Shown: in pieces, positions 1-6,250 of the stretch
Position numbering within the stretch: the first letter of the stretch is position 1
How the letters are laid out: each line of letters begins with the position of its first letter
NCBI GenBank assembly: GCA_028679775.1
Contig: JAJRAX010000233.1
Span: 1-6,287, forward strand
Source: Methanothrix sp.
GTDB taxonomy: Archaea > Halobacteriota > Methanosarcinia > Methanotrichales > Methanotrichaceae
Length of the DNA stretch: 6,287 nucleotides
Reading direction: 5' to 3'
Made by a program: the position numbers and the translations under genes
The notes under the pieces: generated by a model
What the model saw: only the letters and a program-made list of their open reading frames with translations
Database searches by the model: none
What the model was told of the DNA's origin: nothing

Positions 1-64
1 GCGCCGGCTCTGCCACCAGCTCTGCTTTTCCTCTTGCGTCGAGGACAAGCGGCAGAGCAGGCAT
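1..64 (-). CDS. N-terminal fragment of an unidentified protein, cut by the window edge
   Basis: Reading leftward, an ATG at 64-62 opens a frame of 21 codons that runs off the window and begins MPALPLVLDARGKAELVAEP. A very strong Shine-Dalgarno sequence, GGAGGAGGT, lies at 77-69 on the minus strand, four bases before the ATG. This is the main reason to believe the gene. The frame is also open upstream to another ATG at 91-89 (it would add MRSQAEEVF), but that start has no visible ribosome binding site. I do not recognise the family from 21 residues. The gene diverges from the YkgJ-family gene on the plus strand. The plus strand is open in one frame over the same bases, so a gene on that strand instead cannot be fully excluded. 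Confidence 0.5.
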   Translation of the reverse strand, partial: MPALPLVLDARGKAELVAEPA

Positions 65-68
65 GAAG

Positions 69-77
69 ACCTCCTCC
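69..77 (-). promoter_or_regulatory. Strong Shine-Dalgarno for the left-edge gene
   Basis: The minus strand reads GGAGGAGGT, followed by CTTC and ATG. This is close to the full complement of the archaeal 16S rRNA 3' end and has workable spacing. It decides the start of the left-edge gene at 64 and argues that the plus-strand gene begins downstream of here. If the true start were the in-frame ATG at 91-89, these bases would instead encode Glu-Glu-Val. Confidence 0.5.
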
Positions 78-133
78 GCTTGCGACCTCATTGGTCGATC
101 CTGAAACGAGAGACTGAGTTTCAAAAGATCGAC

Positions 134-622
134 ATGGGGGAGAGGGTTCCCTTCGATATCTCTCTTCCACTGCCGGCTAAAGACGAAAGAGTTGGTTCAG
201 ATGCCGGAGTCAAGCTCTTTTGGCAACGCTTTTCCTGCCAGAGGTGCGGAAGATGCTGCTTTACTCCCGGAGCCGGGCTGTACCTGGAGAAAGAGGACTT
301 CGAGAGGATCGCCAAGCATGTCGGAAAGAAGAAGATGAAATCACTTTGCCGATATGAAAAAGCCCTACAGGCCTGGGTGCTGAAGCAGCCCTGCCCATTT
401 TACGATAAAGAGAAAGGCTGCACCATCTATGATATCAGGCCCCAGACCTGCACCAAGTACCCGCTCCATCCGCCACTGCAACAGATGCCATACCATCTGG
501 CAGTAGATGCCTTCTGTCCTGCAGCACGCGCTTTTGCCAAGGAGACGCTCGGCTGGTGGATCATCTGCGAGAACCACTGGGCGGCACTGCTTGGAAAATT
601 AGATCAAGATCAAAAGAAATGA
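134..622 (+). CDS. YkgJ/CxxCxxCC (UPF0153-type) zinc/iron-chelating domain protein
   Basis: A small soluble protein (162 residues from ATG 134) with the cysteine signature of the YkgJ family, thought to bind a zinc ion or an iron-sulfur centre; no specific substrate is established. Numbered from an alternative TTG start at 80 (180 residues), it has C-x2-C-x2-CC at C53, C56, C59 and C60 within FSCQRCGRCC. The second family block follows: PCPFYD with C105, GCTIYDIRP with C114, C124 followed by KYPL, and C146 in AFCPAA. C90 and C163 are additional cysteines, giving ten in all. There is no signal peptide or membrane segment. The start is uncertain. ATG 134 is preferred because TTG 80 lacks a ribosome binding site and lies beside the divergent gene's leader, but ATG 134 also lacks a clear one, and the frame is open to the window edge. 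The gene ends 18 bp from the convergent phosphatase gene. Confidence 0.85.
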   Translation: MGERVPFDISLPLPAKDERVGSDAGVKLFWQRFSCQRCGRCCFTPGAGLYLEKEDFERIAKHVGKKKMKSLCRYEKALQAWVLKQPCPFYDKEKGCTIYDIRPQTCTKYPLHPPLQQMPYHLAVDAFCPAARAFAKETLGWWIICENHWAALLGKLDQDQKK

Positions 623-640
623 TGTCGTTCGCCTTCCCTA

Positions 641-1324
641 TCAAAGCATCTTCTGTTCAATCATGTGATTGACAATTTCCGCAAAGCCGTTTCCGAACTT
701 GGCTTTTGCGACGTAATCGGAGATGCTCTTCAGCTCGACGCTGGCGTTTCCGACAGAGGCCCGATATCCGGCCAGACGGAACATTGGCAGGTCGCTGTTG
801 CTGTCACCGATCGCAGCGAACTGGGATAGATCTATCTGCATGCGCTCGGCTATCCGGGCGAGTCCCGTGCCCTTATCGACCCGCCGGTCTTTGATGTGTA
901 CTGCATAGGTAGTGTCAATTATGTCCACGGGCAGGCCAAGCTCCTGGGCGCGGCGGGCGGCGGAAGCGACATCGAAGTCTCTTTGAAGGGCGATATCGGT
1001 AAACCTGTAGCGAGAGGAGTTGTACCTATTCATGTGAAACTCGGCGGACAATTTTTGGAATGCTTCCTCGCAGACCTTCAGGTCCGCCAGAATCTCCATC
1101 TCGTCTTCAGAGAGAGATATCACACCTCCGTTCTCGGAGATGAATATGCGGGGTGTGCCCAGGAGCACAGAAACGGTCCTCGTAAAGCAGTGGGTGTTTC
1201 CGGTGCTGAGAATCACCGGCACCTTGAGGCTTCTCAATGCCTGCACTGCTTTGGGGCAGAGCACTCGGTTCTCGTCGCTTAAGGTGCCATCGATGTCTAC
1301 CACCATGGCGCGGATAATAGTCAT
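641..1324 (-). CDS. Archaeal phosphoglycolate phosphatase-like HAD hydrolase
   Basis: A HAD-superfamily phosphatase resembling the archaeal phosphoglycolate phosphatase group (TA0175 type), which hydrolyses 2-phosphoglycolate to glycolate using Mg2+ in the cytoplasm. Residues are numbered from the GTG at 1336. Motif I is DIDGT at 14-18 (nucleophile D14, acid/base D16). Motif II is Ser44 in VILSTGN. The motif III lysine is K155 in VDKGTG. Motif IV is GDSNSD with D178 and D182. The segment between motifs II and III fits the small alpha/beta cap of this subgroup. The length, 227-231 residues, is normal. The start is set at ATG 1324 (residue 5 of the longer form), because the Shine-Dalgarno-like GGAGTGAT at 1340-1333 directly abuts or overlaps the GTG and can only serve the ATG. 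It is the third gene behind ileS and the DUF151 gene, 59 bases after the latter's stop. Other HAD phosphatases such as sucrose-phosphatase-like enzymes share the fold, so substrate specificity is inferred. Confidence 0.88.
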   Translation of the reverse strand: MTIIRAMVVDIDGTLSDENRVLCPKAVQALRSLKVPVILSTGNTHCFTRTVSVLLGTPRIFISENGGVISLSEDEMEILADLKVCEEAFQKLSAEFHMNRYNSSRYRFTDIALQRDFDVASAARRAQELGLPVDIIDTTYAVHIKDRRVDKGTGLARIAERMQIDLSQFAAIGDSNSDLPMFRLAGYRASVGNASVELKSISDYVAKAKFGNGFAEIVNHMIEQKML

Positions 1325-1332
1325 AATCTCAA

Positions 1333-1340
1333 TCACTCCG
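1333..1340 (-). promoter_or_regulatory. Shine-Dalgarno-like site deciding the phosphatase start
   Basis: The minus strand reads GGAGTGAT and then, after eight bases, the ATG at 1324-1322. The site overlaps the alternative GTG at 1336-1334, which therefore cannot use it as a ribosome binding site. This is the reason to prefer the 227-residue protein over the 231-residue one. Confidence 0.45.
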
Positions 1341-1344
1341 GCAT

Positions 1345-1362
1345 GAACCTAAAAAAGGTTTC
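1345..1362 (-). terminator. Possible weak U-run terminator between the DUF151 and phosphatase genes
   Basis: On the minus strand, GAAACC is followed by six T residues and AGGTTC. This places an oligo-U run, flanked by a short 5-bp inverted repeat (AACCT/AGGTT), in the 59-base gap after the DUF151 stop. Archaeal RNA polymerase can terminate on U-runs, so partial termination here is possible. Six bases is short, and the phosphatase gene immediately downstream has no obvious TATA box of its own, so read-through is as likely. Confidence 0.22.
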
Positions 1363-1383
1363 GTCAGTCGGTTCGCGAAATTG

Positions 1384-1860
1384 CTACTGCAAATAGTTCT
1401 CAATTGCAGTCAGCTTTTCTACATCGCTCTTGCTGATGCTTGACTCCACCACGACCTTCTCCTGAACCTCGATTGGCGAATGGCTTCTCAAAGCCAATGC
1501 CAGGCAATCGCTGGGCCGGGCATCTATCTCGCTTTGTTTGTTCTCGCCCTTGATGGTGAGACGGGCATAGTAGATGCCTGAATCCAGGTCGTCGATCAGC
1601 ACATTTGTGATGCTGGCCGAGAGAAACTCGAGGACAGAGACAAAAAGATCATGGGTCATGGGCCGAGGCGACAGCTCCCCGGAGAGTGCATGATGAATGG
1701 AGATGGCTTCAGACAGCCCCACAAAAATGGGCACAATCCTCGCTTGATCGTCTTCCAGGAGAACCACGGGAGCCGGAGAGCTTCCTTCCGACTCTGCTAT
1801 GAACACTCCTTTGACCCTCACGGGAACTGGCGCTTCCATATCAACGTCTTCTTCACTCAT
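1384..1860 (-). CDS. DUF151 / bifunctional nuclease (BFN) family protein
   Basis: A 158-residue protein covering essentially one DUF151 (BFN) domain, a family common in archaea and many bacteria. Plant members were reported to have both DNase and RNase activity, but the role in archaea is not settled. The visible family features are the opening strand VRVKGVFIAES (14-24), VVLLEDD (32-38), RIVPIFVGLSEA (41-52) with a following helix containing HHAL, the central PMTHDLF (67-73), and the highly conserved DARPSDCLALALR at 113-125. It lacks the C-terminal UVR domain seen in some longer relatives. The ATG at 1860 follows the ileS stop by 18 bases with only a weak GGGG ribosome binding site at 1873-1870. 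The second Met, at residue 8 (1839-1837), is an attractive alternative start that would still keep the whole domain. The acidic stretch between the two, SEEDVD, is not obviously part of the fold. Confidence 0.88.
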   Translation of the reverse strand: MSEEDVDMEAPVPVRVKGVFIAESEGSSPAPVVLLEDDQARIVPIFVGLSEAISIHHALSGELSPRPMTHDLFVSVLEFLSASITNVLIDDLDSGIYYARLTIKGENKQSEIDARPSDCLALALRSHSPIEVQEKVVVESSISKSDVEKLTAIENYLQ

Positions 1861-1868
1861 CTTATAAA
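1861..1868 (-). promoter_or_regulatory. TATA-like box immediately before the DUF151 gene
   Basis: The minus strand reads TTTATAAG directly before the annotated ATG, preceded by CGCCGGGGA. It resembles an archaeal TATA box. An archaeal start site about 26 bases beyond its centre would fall near 1839, the first base of the internal ATG (Met8), which would give a leaderless transcript. This would be an internal promoter allowing the DUF151 and phosphatase genes to be expressed without ileS. The match is short and may be chance. Confidence 0.3.
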
Positions 1869-1876
1869 TCCCCGGC

Positions 1877-1890
1877 GATCAAATTTGATC
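1877..1890. repeat. Perfect 14-bp palindrome at the ileS stop codon
   Basis: GATCAAATTTGATC reads the same on both strands. It overlaps the last two sense codons and TGA stop of ileS and lies about 10 bases before the TATA-like box of the DUF151 gene. It could be an operator for that internal promoter, or simply follow from the Asp-Gln-Ile-stop codons. No second copy was noticed in the window. Confidence 0.35.
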
Positions 1891-4800
1891 AATGCCGATT
1901 CGAACGCATATTCCCTCGATATCCCAGTCCTTGACAAGCCGACCTGTCAACTTCAGGCCAAGGCCTAACTGGAAGTCCTTAGCTCGAACCTCTCCGGCAA
2001 TGTGCTCCTTCTTCAAGAGGGCGAGGTCGAGAATGGGTTTGCTCTCGATATCGACCATTGCTCGGATCTGGTCCTCAACCCGAAGATCCAGCTCCTTTCT
2101 CATGTCCTGAATGCGGCGAATGATCTCGCGGGCGTACCCTTCTGCCTCAAGCTCTGGATTGAGGGTGATGTCCACATAGACGTAGCCTCTGGAGAACTCG
2201 GCTGCGGGCAGGTTTTCTGGCGGCAGCTCCTTGATCTGCACCATCTCCGCAGTGATCTTGTAATCCTTTCCGGCGTGAGTTACCGTCGCCTCACCGCCAT
2301 CGAGCTGCTTCTTGACATCGAAGGCATCAGCCGCTGCTATGGCCTGGACTACTGCACGGGCCTCGCCCTTGTAGACCGGCCCGATCTTCTTATGGACAGG
2401 TGACAGCTCGAGATCCATTCTCGGCTTCTCGCCAGGAGATAGGATTGTTATCTTTTTAGCGTTGGTCTGGCCACGCAGCACGCTGTCAAGGTTGTCAAGG
2501 TCCACAGCGTCTTTGGCAGGAGCTATCACGATCTCTGAGACAGGCCAACGAAGCTTCCGGCCTCCCTTCTGTCGGGCATTGGAGGCAGCCATTGAGACCT
2601 CTCGCACAAGCGCCATGCTCGCTTCGAGACGCTTGTCTATCCTCGCCTCGTCTGCTGACGGCCAATTGCACATGTGAACCGACGGCAGAGCGGCTGCGTC
2701 AAGGCCCTTCACGAGATTGCCGTAAATGGCCTCGGAGAGGAAAGGCGTGAACGGAGCCATGAGCTTGCAGAGCTTGACCATCACCTCATAGATTGTGGCA
2801 TAGGCCGCAAGCTTGTCAGGATCGTCCTGCTCAATCCAGGTGCGGGGCCGGACCAACTGGATGTACCAGCGAGAGAGGTCCTCAAGTATGAAGTCCGAGA
2901 TGGACCGGACGATTCTATGCAACTGGTAGCCTTCCATCTCTGCTGTGACATCGCTGACCAGGCTGTTGACACGAGAGAGTATCCAGCGATCCTCAGGACG
3001 CAGGCTCTTCTCGTACTTCGAGAGGTCTGCTTTCTTGGCATCGAACTTGTCCAGGACCATGTAAGGCAGTGCAAAGCGATAGGCGTTCCAGAAGATGTTG
3101 AGCATCCGTGAGGTGTTCTCGACGGCATCCCAGGAGAAATGCAGGTCCTCCCAGGGGGCATTGGCTCCCAAAACGTAGAACCGCAGGATGTCGGCACCAA
3201 ACTTCTGGACCACCTCCTCAGGCTGGACGATGTTGCCTATGCTCTTGGACATCTTCCGGCCCTGATCGTCTAGGGTAAAGCCGTGCATGAGGACGCTCTT
3301 GTAGGGCGCTCTTCCGAAGGAGACCATTGACGCGCCGAGCTGAGAGTAGAACCAGCCGCGGGTCTGGTCGTGCCCCTCGGTGATGAAATCCGCAGGCCAC
3401 CATTCATTGAAATCCTTCTCGTGGCTCGGGAATCGAAGAGTTGCCCAGGAGGCCACTGCGCTATCAAACCAGACATCAAAGACGTCCGGCGAGCGTTTCA
3501 TCTTCCCGCCGCATGGGCAGTCCAGGAGCACTGAATCAACATCCGGCCTGTGAAGGTCTGCGAGCTTTCTGCCTGCTCTAGCCTCCAGCTCGGCAGCCGT
3601 GCCGATCACCTCCATGTGCTTGCAGTCCGGGCATGTCCAGATCGGCAGGGGGATTCCCCAGTACCTCTGCCGAGATATGCACCAGTCGCGGGCGTTATTG
3701 ATCCAGTCAGCAAATCGAGCTGAACCGGCCCACTCCGGATACCATGTCACGCGGGCGACCTCATCAAGCATCCGGTCACGCAGGTCGGATATGCGCAGGA
3801 ACCACTGGCTGGTGGCTATGAAGATTATGGGCGTCTTGCATCGCCAGCAGTGGCCATAGCGGTGAGCCAGCCGACCTGATGCCAGCAGCCGTCCCTTCTC
3901 TTCGAGATCTGCTATGACCACGCCGTCTGCCTCTTTGACATATTCGCCCCGGTACTTCTCACCAGCCTCCTCAGTGTACCTTCCGTCCTCCCCGACGGGG
4001 CAGAAGATCTCAAGATGATGATTAAGCCCAAGCTCGTAGTCTTCGAGGCCGTGCCCAGGTGCGATGTGCACGCAGCCGGTGTTCTCTGCGGTCACGAAGT
4101 CTGCAGCATAAACGCCATGAACGATCTCCTTTTGTCTCGGGACCATGTCTCCGAGAGGATGATTGTACTTCAGCTCCTGCATCTGCTGCGCCGATAGCAC
4201 TCCGAGAAGCTCATAGTCCTGGTAGCGACCGATCTTGAGCACCGACTCGACCAGATCCGAGGCCATGATGAGGATCTCTGCTCGTCCGTCCTTGATCGCT
4301 CGAACCTTCGAGTACTGGAAGGTTGGATTGACGGCAACGGCCACGTTGGCTGGAATGGTCCAGGGAGTTGTGGTCCAGATGACGATGAATGTGTTCTCCT
4401 CGCCGATTATGGGAAATTTGACATAAATTGAGTAGTCTGTCTCATCCCAGTACTCGACCTCGGAGTCGGCGATGGCCGTCTCACAGCGGGGACACCAGTT
4501 GACCACTCGGAGGCCCCTCTCCAAGAGGTTATTCTCGTGAGCCTTCTTGAGAGTCCACCAGGCAGCCTCCAGATACTCGTTCTTGAGGGTCATGTAGGGG
4601 TCGTCCCAGTCCAGCCAGGCTCCCAGGATCTTGAACTGGGCCGTCATATCGTCCTTCTGGCGGAGCGCAAATTCCTTGCACCTCTGTATGAATTTATCCA
4701 CGCCGTAGGTCTCGATATCCTTCTTGTTTCTAAAGCCGAAGGACTCCTCGACCTTGACCTCGATTGGCAGCCCATGCATATCCCAGCCGGCCCGGTCCTT

Positions 4801-5037
4801 GACCTCAAAGCTGTTCATGGACTTGTATCGCAGCACCGAGTCTTTGATCACCTTGTTCCAGGCGGTGCCGAGATGAATGCGTCCTGTTGTGTAGGGCGGT
4901 CCGTCCACGAAAAAGAACTTCTTGCCTCCAACGCGTTGCATCCTGACCTTCCTGTAGGTCTCTTCCTTCTCCCACAACGACCTTATCTGGTTCTCCAGCT
5001 CTTGCGCATTGTACTGTCCAGCCACCTCTGAGATCAC
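1879..5037 (-). CDS. ileS: Isoleucyl-tRNA synthetase, archaeal/eukaryotic type
   Basis: A complete 1052-residue class Ia synthetase that charges tRNA-Ile with isoleucine in the cytoplasm. The length fits the long archaeal/eukaryotic form. The Rossmann-fold signature HLGT is at 55-58 within [16 protein letters not shown], and KMSKS is at 595-599 in [10 protein letters not shown]. The CP1 editing domain, which removes mischarged valine, shows TTTPWT at 222-227 and HGLEDY at 329-334, with the conserved editing aspartate D333. Cysteine pairs likely bind zinc: C182/C185 (WCPRC), C397/C400 (CWRC), C469/C472 (CPDC) and C507/C509 (CPC). The anticodon-binding helical region follows from about residue 680, and a C-terminal domain runs to the end. 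The GTG start at 5037 is supported by GGAGG at 5050-5046, eight bases upstream. It is the first gene of a minus-strand cluster with the DUF151 and phosphatase genes and diverges from rfcS. No frameshift or missing catalytic motif is seen. Confidence 0.97.
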   Translation of the reverse strand: MISEVAGQYNAQELENQIRSLWEKEETYRKVRMQRVGGKKFFFVDGPPYTTGRIHLGTAWNKVIKDSVLRYKSMNSFEVKDRAGWDMHGLPIEVKVEESFGFRNKKDIETYGVDKFIQRCKEFALRQKDDMTAQFKILGAWLDWDDPYMTLKNEYLEAAWWTLKKAHENNLLERGLRVVNWCPRCETAIADSEVEYWDETDYSIYVKFPIIGEENTFIVIWTTTPWTIPANVAVAVNPTFQYSKVRAIKDGRAEILIMASDLVESVLKIGRYQDYELLGVLSAQQMQELKYNHPLGDMVPRQKEIVHGVYAADFVTAENTGCVHIAPGHGLEDYELGLNHHLEIFCPVGEDGRYTEEAGEKYRGEYVKEADGVVIADLEEKGRLLASGRLAHRYGHCWRCKTPIIFIATSQWFLRISDLRDRMLDEVARVTWYPEWAGSARFADWINNARDWCISRQRYWGIPLPIWTCPDCKHMEVIGTAAELEARAGRKLADLHRPDVDSVLLDCPCGGKMKRSPDVFDVWFDSAVASWATLRFPSHEKDFNEWWPADFITEGHDQTRGWFYSQLGASMVSFGRAPYKSVLMHGFTLDDQGRKMSKSIGNIVQPEEVVQKFGADILRFYVLGANAPWEDLHFSWDAVENTSRMLNIFWNAYRFALPYMVLDKFDAKKADLSKYEKSLRPEDRWILSRVNSLVSDVTAEMEGYQLHRIVRSISDFILEDLSRWYIQLVRPRTWIEQDDPDKLAAYATIYEVMVKLCKLMAPFTPFLSEAIYGNLVKGLDAAALPSVHMCNWPSADEARIDKRLEASMALVREVSMAASNARQKGGRKLRWPVSEIVIAPAKDAVDLDNLDSVLRGQTNAKKITILSPGEKPRMDLELSPVHKKIGPVYKGEARAVVQAIAAADAFDVKKQLDGGEATVTHAGKDYKITAEMVQIKELPPENLPAAEFSRGYVYVDITLNPELEAEGYAREIIRRIQDMRKELDLRVEDQIRAMVDIESKPILDLALLKKEHIAGEVRAKDFQLGLGLKLTGRLVKDWDIEGICVRIGIDQI

Positions 5038-5045
5038 TTAGAGTT

Positions 5046-5050
5046 CCTCC
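5046..5050 (-). promoter_or_regulatory. Shine-Dalgarno of ileS
   Basis: The minus strand reads GGAGG, followed by eight bases and GTG (5037-5035). This strong site and its good spacing fix the non-ATG start of ileS. Another in-frame GTG twelve bases further on would be too far away. Confidence 0.75.
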
Positions 5051-5079
5051 AAAAAACGATTGCCATCATGTAGCACCTC

Positions 5080-5090
5080 TATATTTAGCC
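5080..5090 (-). promoter_or_regulatory. TATA box of the ileS promoter
   Basis: The minus strand reads GGCTAAATATA, preceded by CAAA. This is a good archaeal TATA box with a purine-rich BRE-like stretch in front. Start-site spacing of about 25 bases predicts transcription from around 5058, leaving a leader of roughly 20 bases that holds the GGAGG site. It probably drives the whole ileS cluster. Confidence 0.55.
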
Positions 5091-5111
5091 TTTGTTCTTT
5101 GCAGGAATATT

Positions 5112-5120
5112 GATATAATG
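5112..5120 (+). promoter_or_regulatory. TATA box of the rfcS promoter
   Basis: The plus strand reads GATATAATG, within an AT-rich stretch that also includes AATATT at 5106-5111. An archaeal start site about 26 bases beyond the box centre would fall near 5140-5143. That is downstream of the TTG at 5129, which matters for deciding the rfcS start. It is back-to-back with the ileS TATA box, with centres about 32 bases apart. Confidence 0.5.
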
Positions 5121-5128
5121 ATAACACG

Positions 5129-6106
5129 TTGCATTTCACTGAGGGGTTAATTATCAAAGAGGAGATCTGGATCGAGAAGTACCGGCCCGATAGGCTGGAC
5201 GACATAGTGGGCCAGGATGAGATCATCCGCCGTCTCAAGTCTTATGTCAAGACGAGAAACTTGCCGCATCTTCTGTTCTCAGGGCCGCCGGGAGTGGGCA
5301 AGACGGCTGCATCCATCTCCATTGTCAAGGAGATCTTCGGCGATAACTGGAGAAACAACTTCATCGAGCTGAATGCCAGCGATGAGCGGGGCATAGACAT
5401 CATTCGCCACAAGGTCAAGGACTTCGCCCGCATGGCGCCTTTGGGAGAAGCCGATTTCAAGGTCATATTTCTCGATGAGGCAGATGCCCTGACAAACGAC
5501 GCCCAAAGCGCGCTGCGCCGAACCATGGAGCGCTACTCGGCCACCACCAGGTTCGTCCTCTCCTGCAACTACTCCTCCAAGATCATTGAGCCCATTCAAT
5601 CTCGTTGCGCAGTCTACAGATTCAAGCCGCTATCTGCAAATGCGGTCATCAAACGCATCAAGTTCATCGCGGCAGAAGAGAAGCTGATTGTGTCGGATGG
5701 CGGCCTGTCAGCCATCGAATACGTGGCCGCAGGCGACATGAGAAAGGCAATCAATTCCCTGCAGGCGGCCGCCCTTTTGGGCGACCAGGTGGATGAGGAG
5801 ACCATCTACCAGATAACCTCTACTGCCAAGCCTGAGGAGATTCGAAACTTTATAAAGACCGCTCTTTCAGGTGACTTCGTAGGCGCCCGAGCACTTCTCG
5901 ATGATCTTCTCCTCTCCAAGGGACTATCGGGCCAAGATGTGGTGGTTCAGATCCACAGAGCCATGCTGGACCTGGACATCCCGGATAAGGAAAAAGTGCG
6001 GCTGATCGATCGCATCGGTGAGATCGATTTCCGCATGACCGAAGGGGCAAACGAGAGAATTCAACTGGAAGCCCTGCTGGCTTACTTTGCTCTGAGCGCA
6101 TCGTGA
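5129..6106 (+). CDS. rfcS: Replication factor C small subunit (clamp loader ATPase)
   Basis: The small subunit of the archaeal clamp loader, an AAA+ ATPase that with RfcL opens the PCNA ring and loads it at primer-template junctions. Numbered from TTG 5129 (325 residues): IWIEKYRP at 13-20, Walker A GPPGVGKT at 52-59, Walker B ending DEAD at 116-119, the SRC box S158-R159-C160 of clamp-loader small subunits, and sensor 2 GDMRKAIN from 202. The C-terminal helical collar ends in [14 protein letters not shown]. There is no intein. The start is a problem. TTG is the only standard start codon between an in-frame TGA at 5111 and the conserved IEKYRP block, yet it has no ribosome binding site. GAGGGG at 5141-5146 instead sits six bases before ATC 5153, giving a possible non-standard start and a 317-residue protein. 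The last residues (SAS) and the TGA abut the right end of an IS element. Confidence 0.96.
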   Translation: MHFTEGLIIKEEIWIEKYRPDRLDDIVGQDEIIRRLKSYVKTRNLPHLLFSGPPGVGKTAASISIVKEIFGDNWRNNFIELNASDERGIDIIRHKVKDFARMAPLGEADFKVIFLDEADALTNDAQSALRRTMERYSATTRFVLSCNYSSKIIEPIQSRCAVYRFKPLSANAVIKRIKFIAAEEKLIVSDGGLSAIEYVAAGDMRKAINSLQAAALLGDQVDEETIYQITSTAKPEEIRNFIKTALSGDFVGARALLDDLLLSKGLSGQDVVVQIHRAMLDLDIPDKEKVRLIDRIGEIDFRMTEGANERIQLEALLAYFALSAS

Positions 6107-6250
6107 CTTCCTCCCATGCCCCTGAAGGGGCAGGGCTTCCTACGTCATCGATCTAACTTGCTTTGATGATTTGCATAAAGTAGGGGTCGGATCTTGATAG
6201 GCTCTTCCCCTCAGTCCGAGGGTGCGAATGTTCAAGCTGGCATTGATGTC
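6104..6250 (-). ncRNA. IS200/IS605 right end and putative omega-RNA (reRNA) region
   Basis: TnpB genes of IS200/IS605 elements encode at their 3' end an omega-RNA that overlaps the tnpB tail, runs through the right-end hairpin and takes its guide from the flanking DNA. On the minus strand this region holds a tnpB-like tail (stop at 6142-6140), then AGGAAG, then a 9-bp hairpin with one bulged base, then AGGAAG again and GTCAC at 6107-6103, a terminus of the type I associate with such elements. The 5' limit given here is arbitrary because the RNA start cannot be read from sequence. A guide, if transcribed, would read GATGCGCTCAGAGCAAAG (6102 to 6085), antisense to the end of rfcS. The visible TnpB frame carries a stop, so expression is doubtful. 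Confidence 0.5.
6107..6141. repeat. Right-end hairpin flanked by CTTCCT direct repeats
   Basis: The plus strand has TGCCCC (6117-6122), a TGAA loop, and GGGGCA (6127-6132). The stem extends as CCC (6113-6115) pairing with GGG (6133-6135) around a bulged A6116. The direct repeat CTTCCT abuts the hairpin on both sides, at 6107-6112 and 6136-6141. A subterminal imperfect hairpin is the hallmark recognised by the TnpA transposase of IS200/IS605 elements. No T-run follows on the plus strand, so it is not a classical terminator for rfcS. Confidence 0.75.

Noticed and set aside
2..133. Upstream extension of the YkgJ gene to the window edge in the same open frame
   Set aside because: The predicted residues do not resemble the family, and a divergent gene with a strong Shine-Dalgarno occupies this stretch. 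It cannot be wholly excluded without sequence to the left.
623..640. Terminator between the convergent YkgJ and phosphatase genes
   Set aside because: The gap is only 18 bases, with no hairpin or T-run on either strand.
1322..1336. GTG at 1336 as the start of the phosphatase
   Set aside because: The only ribosome-binding-like sequence overlaps or abuts this codon. ATG 1324, four codons later, has a usable spacing and keeps all HAD motifs.
4537..5031. Long plus-strand open frame (164 codons) antisense to ileS, and similar ones at 2674-3111 and 2002-2403
   Set aside because: They mirror the strongly conserved IleRS coding strand, show no recognisable domain or good ribosome binding site, and are typical antisense shadows in GC-rich archaeal DNA.
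6107..6141. Reading the GC-rich hairpin after rfcS as an intrinsic terminator
   Set aside because: No T-run follows it on the plus strand, archaea rarely use GC-hairpin terminators, and the adjoining tnpB-like tail identifies it as a transposon right end.
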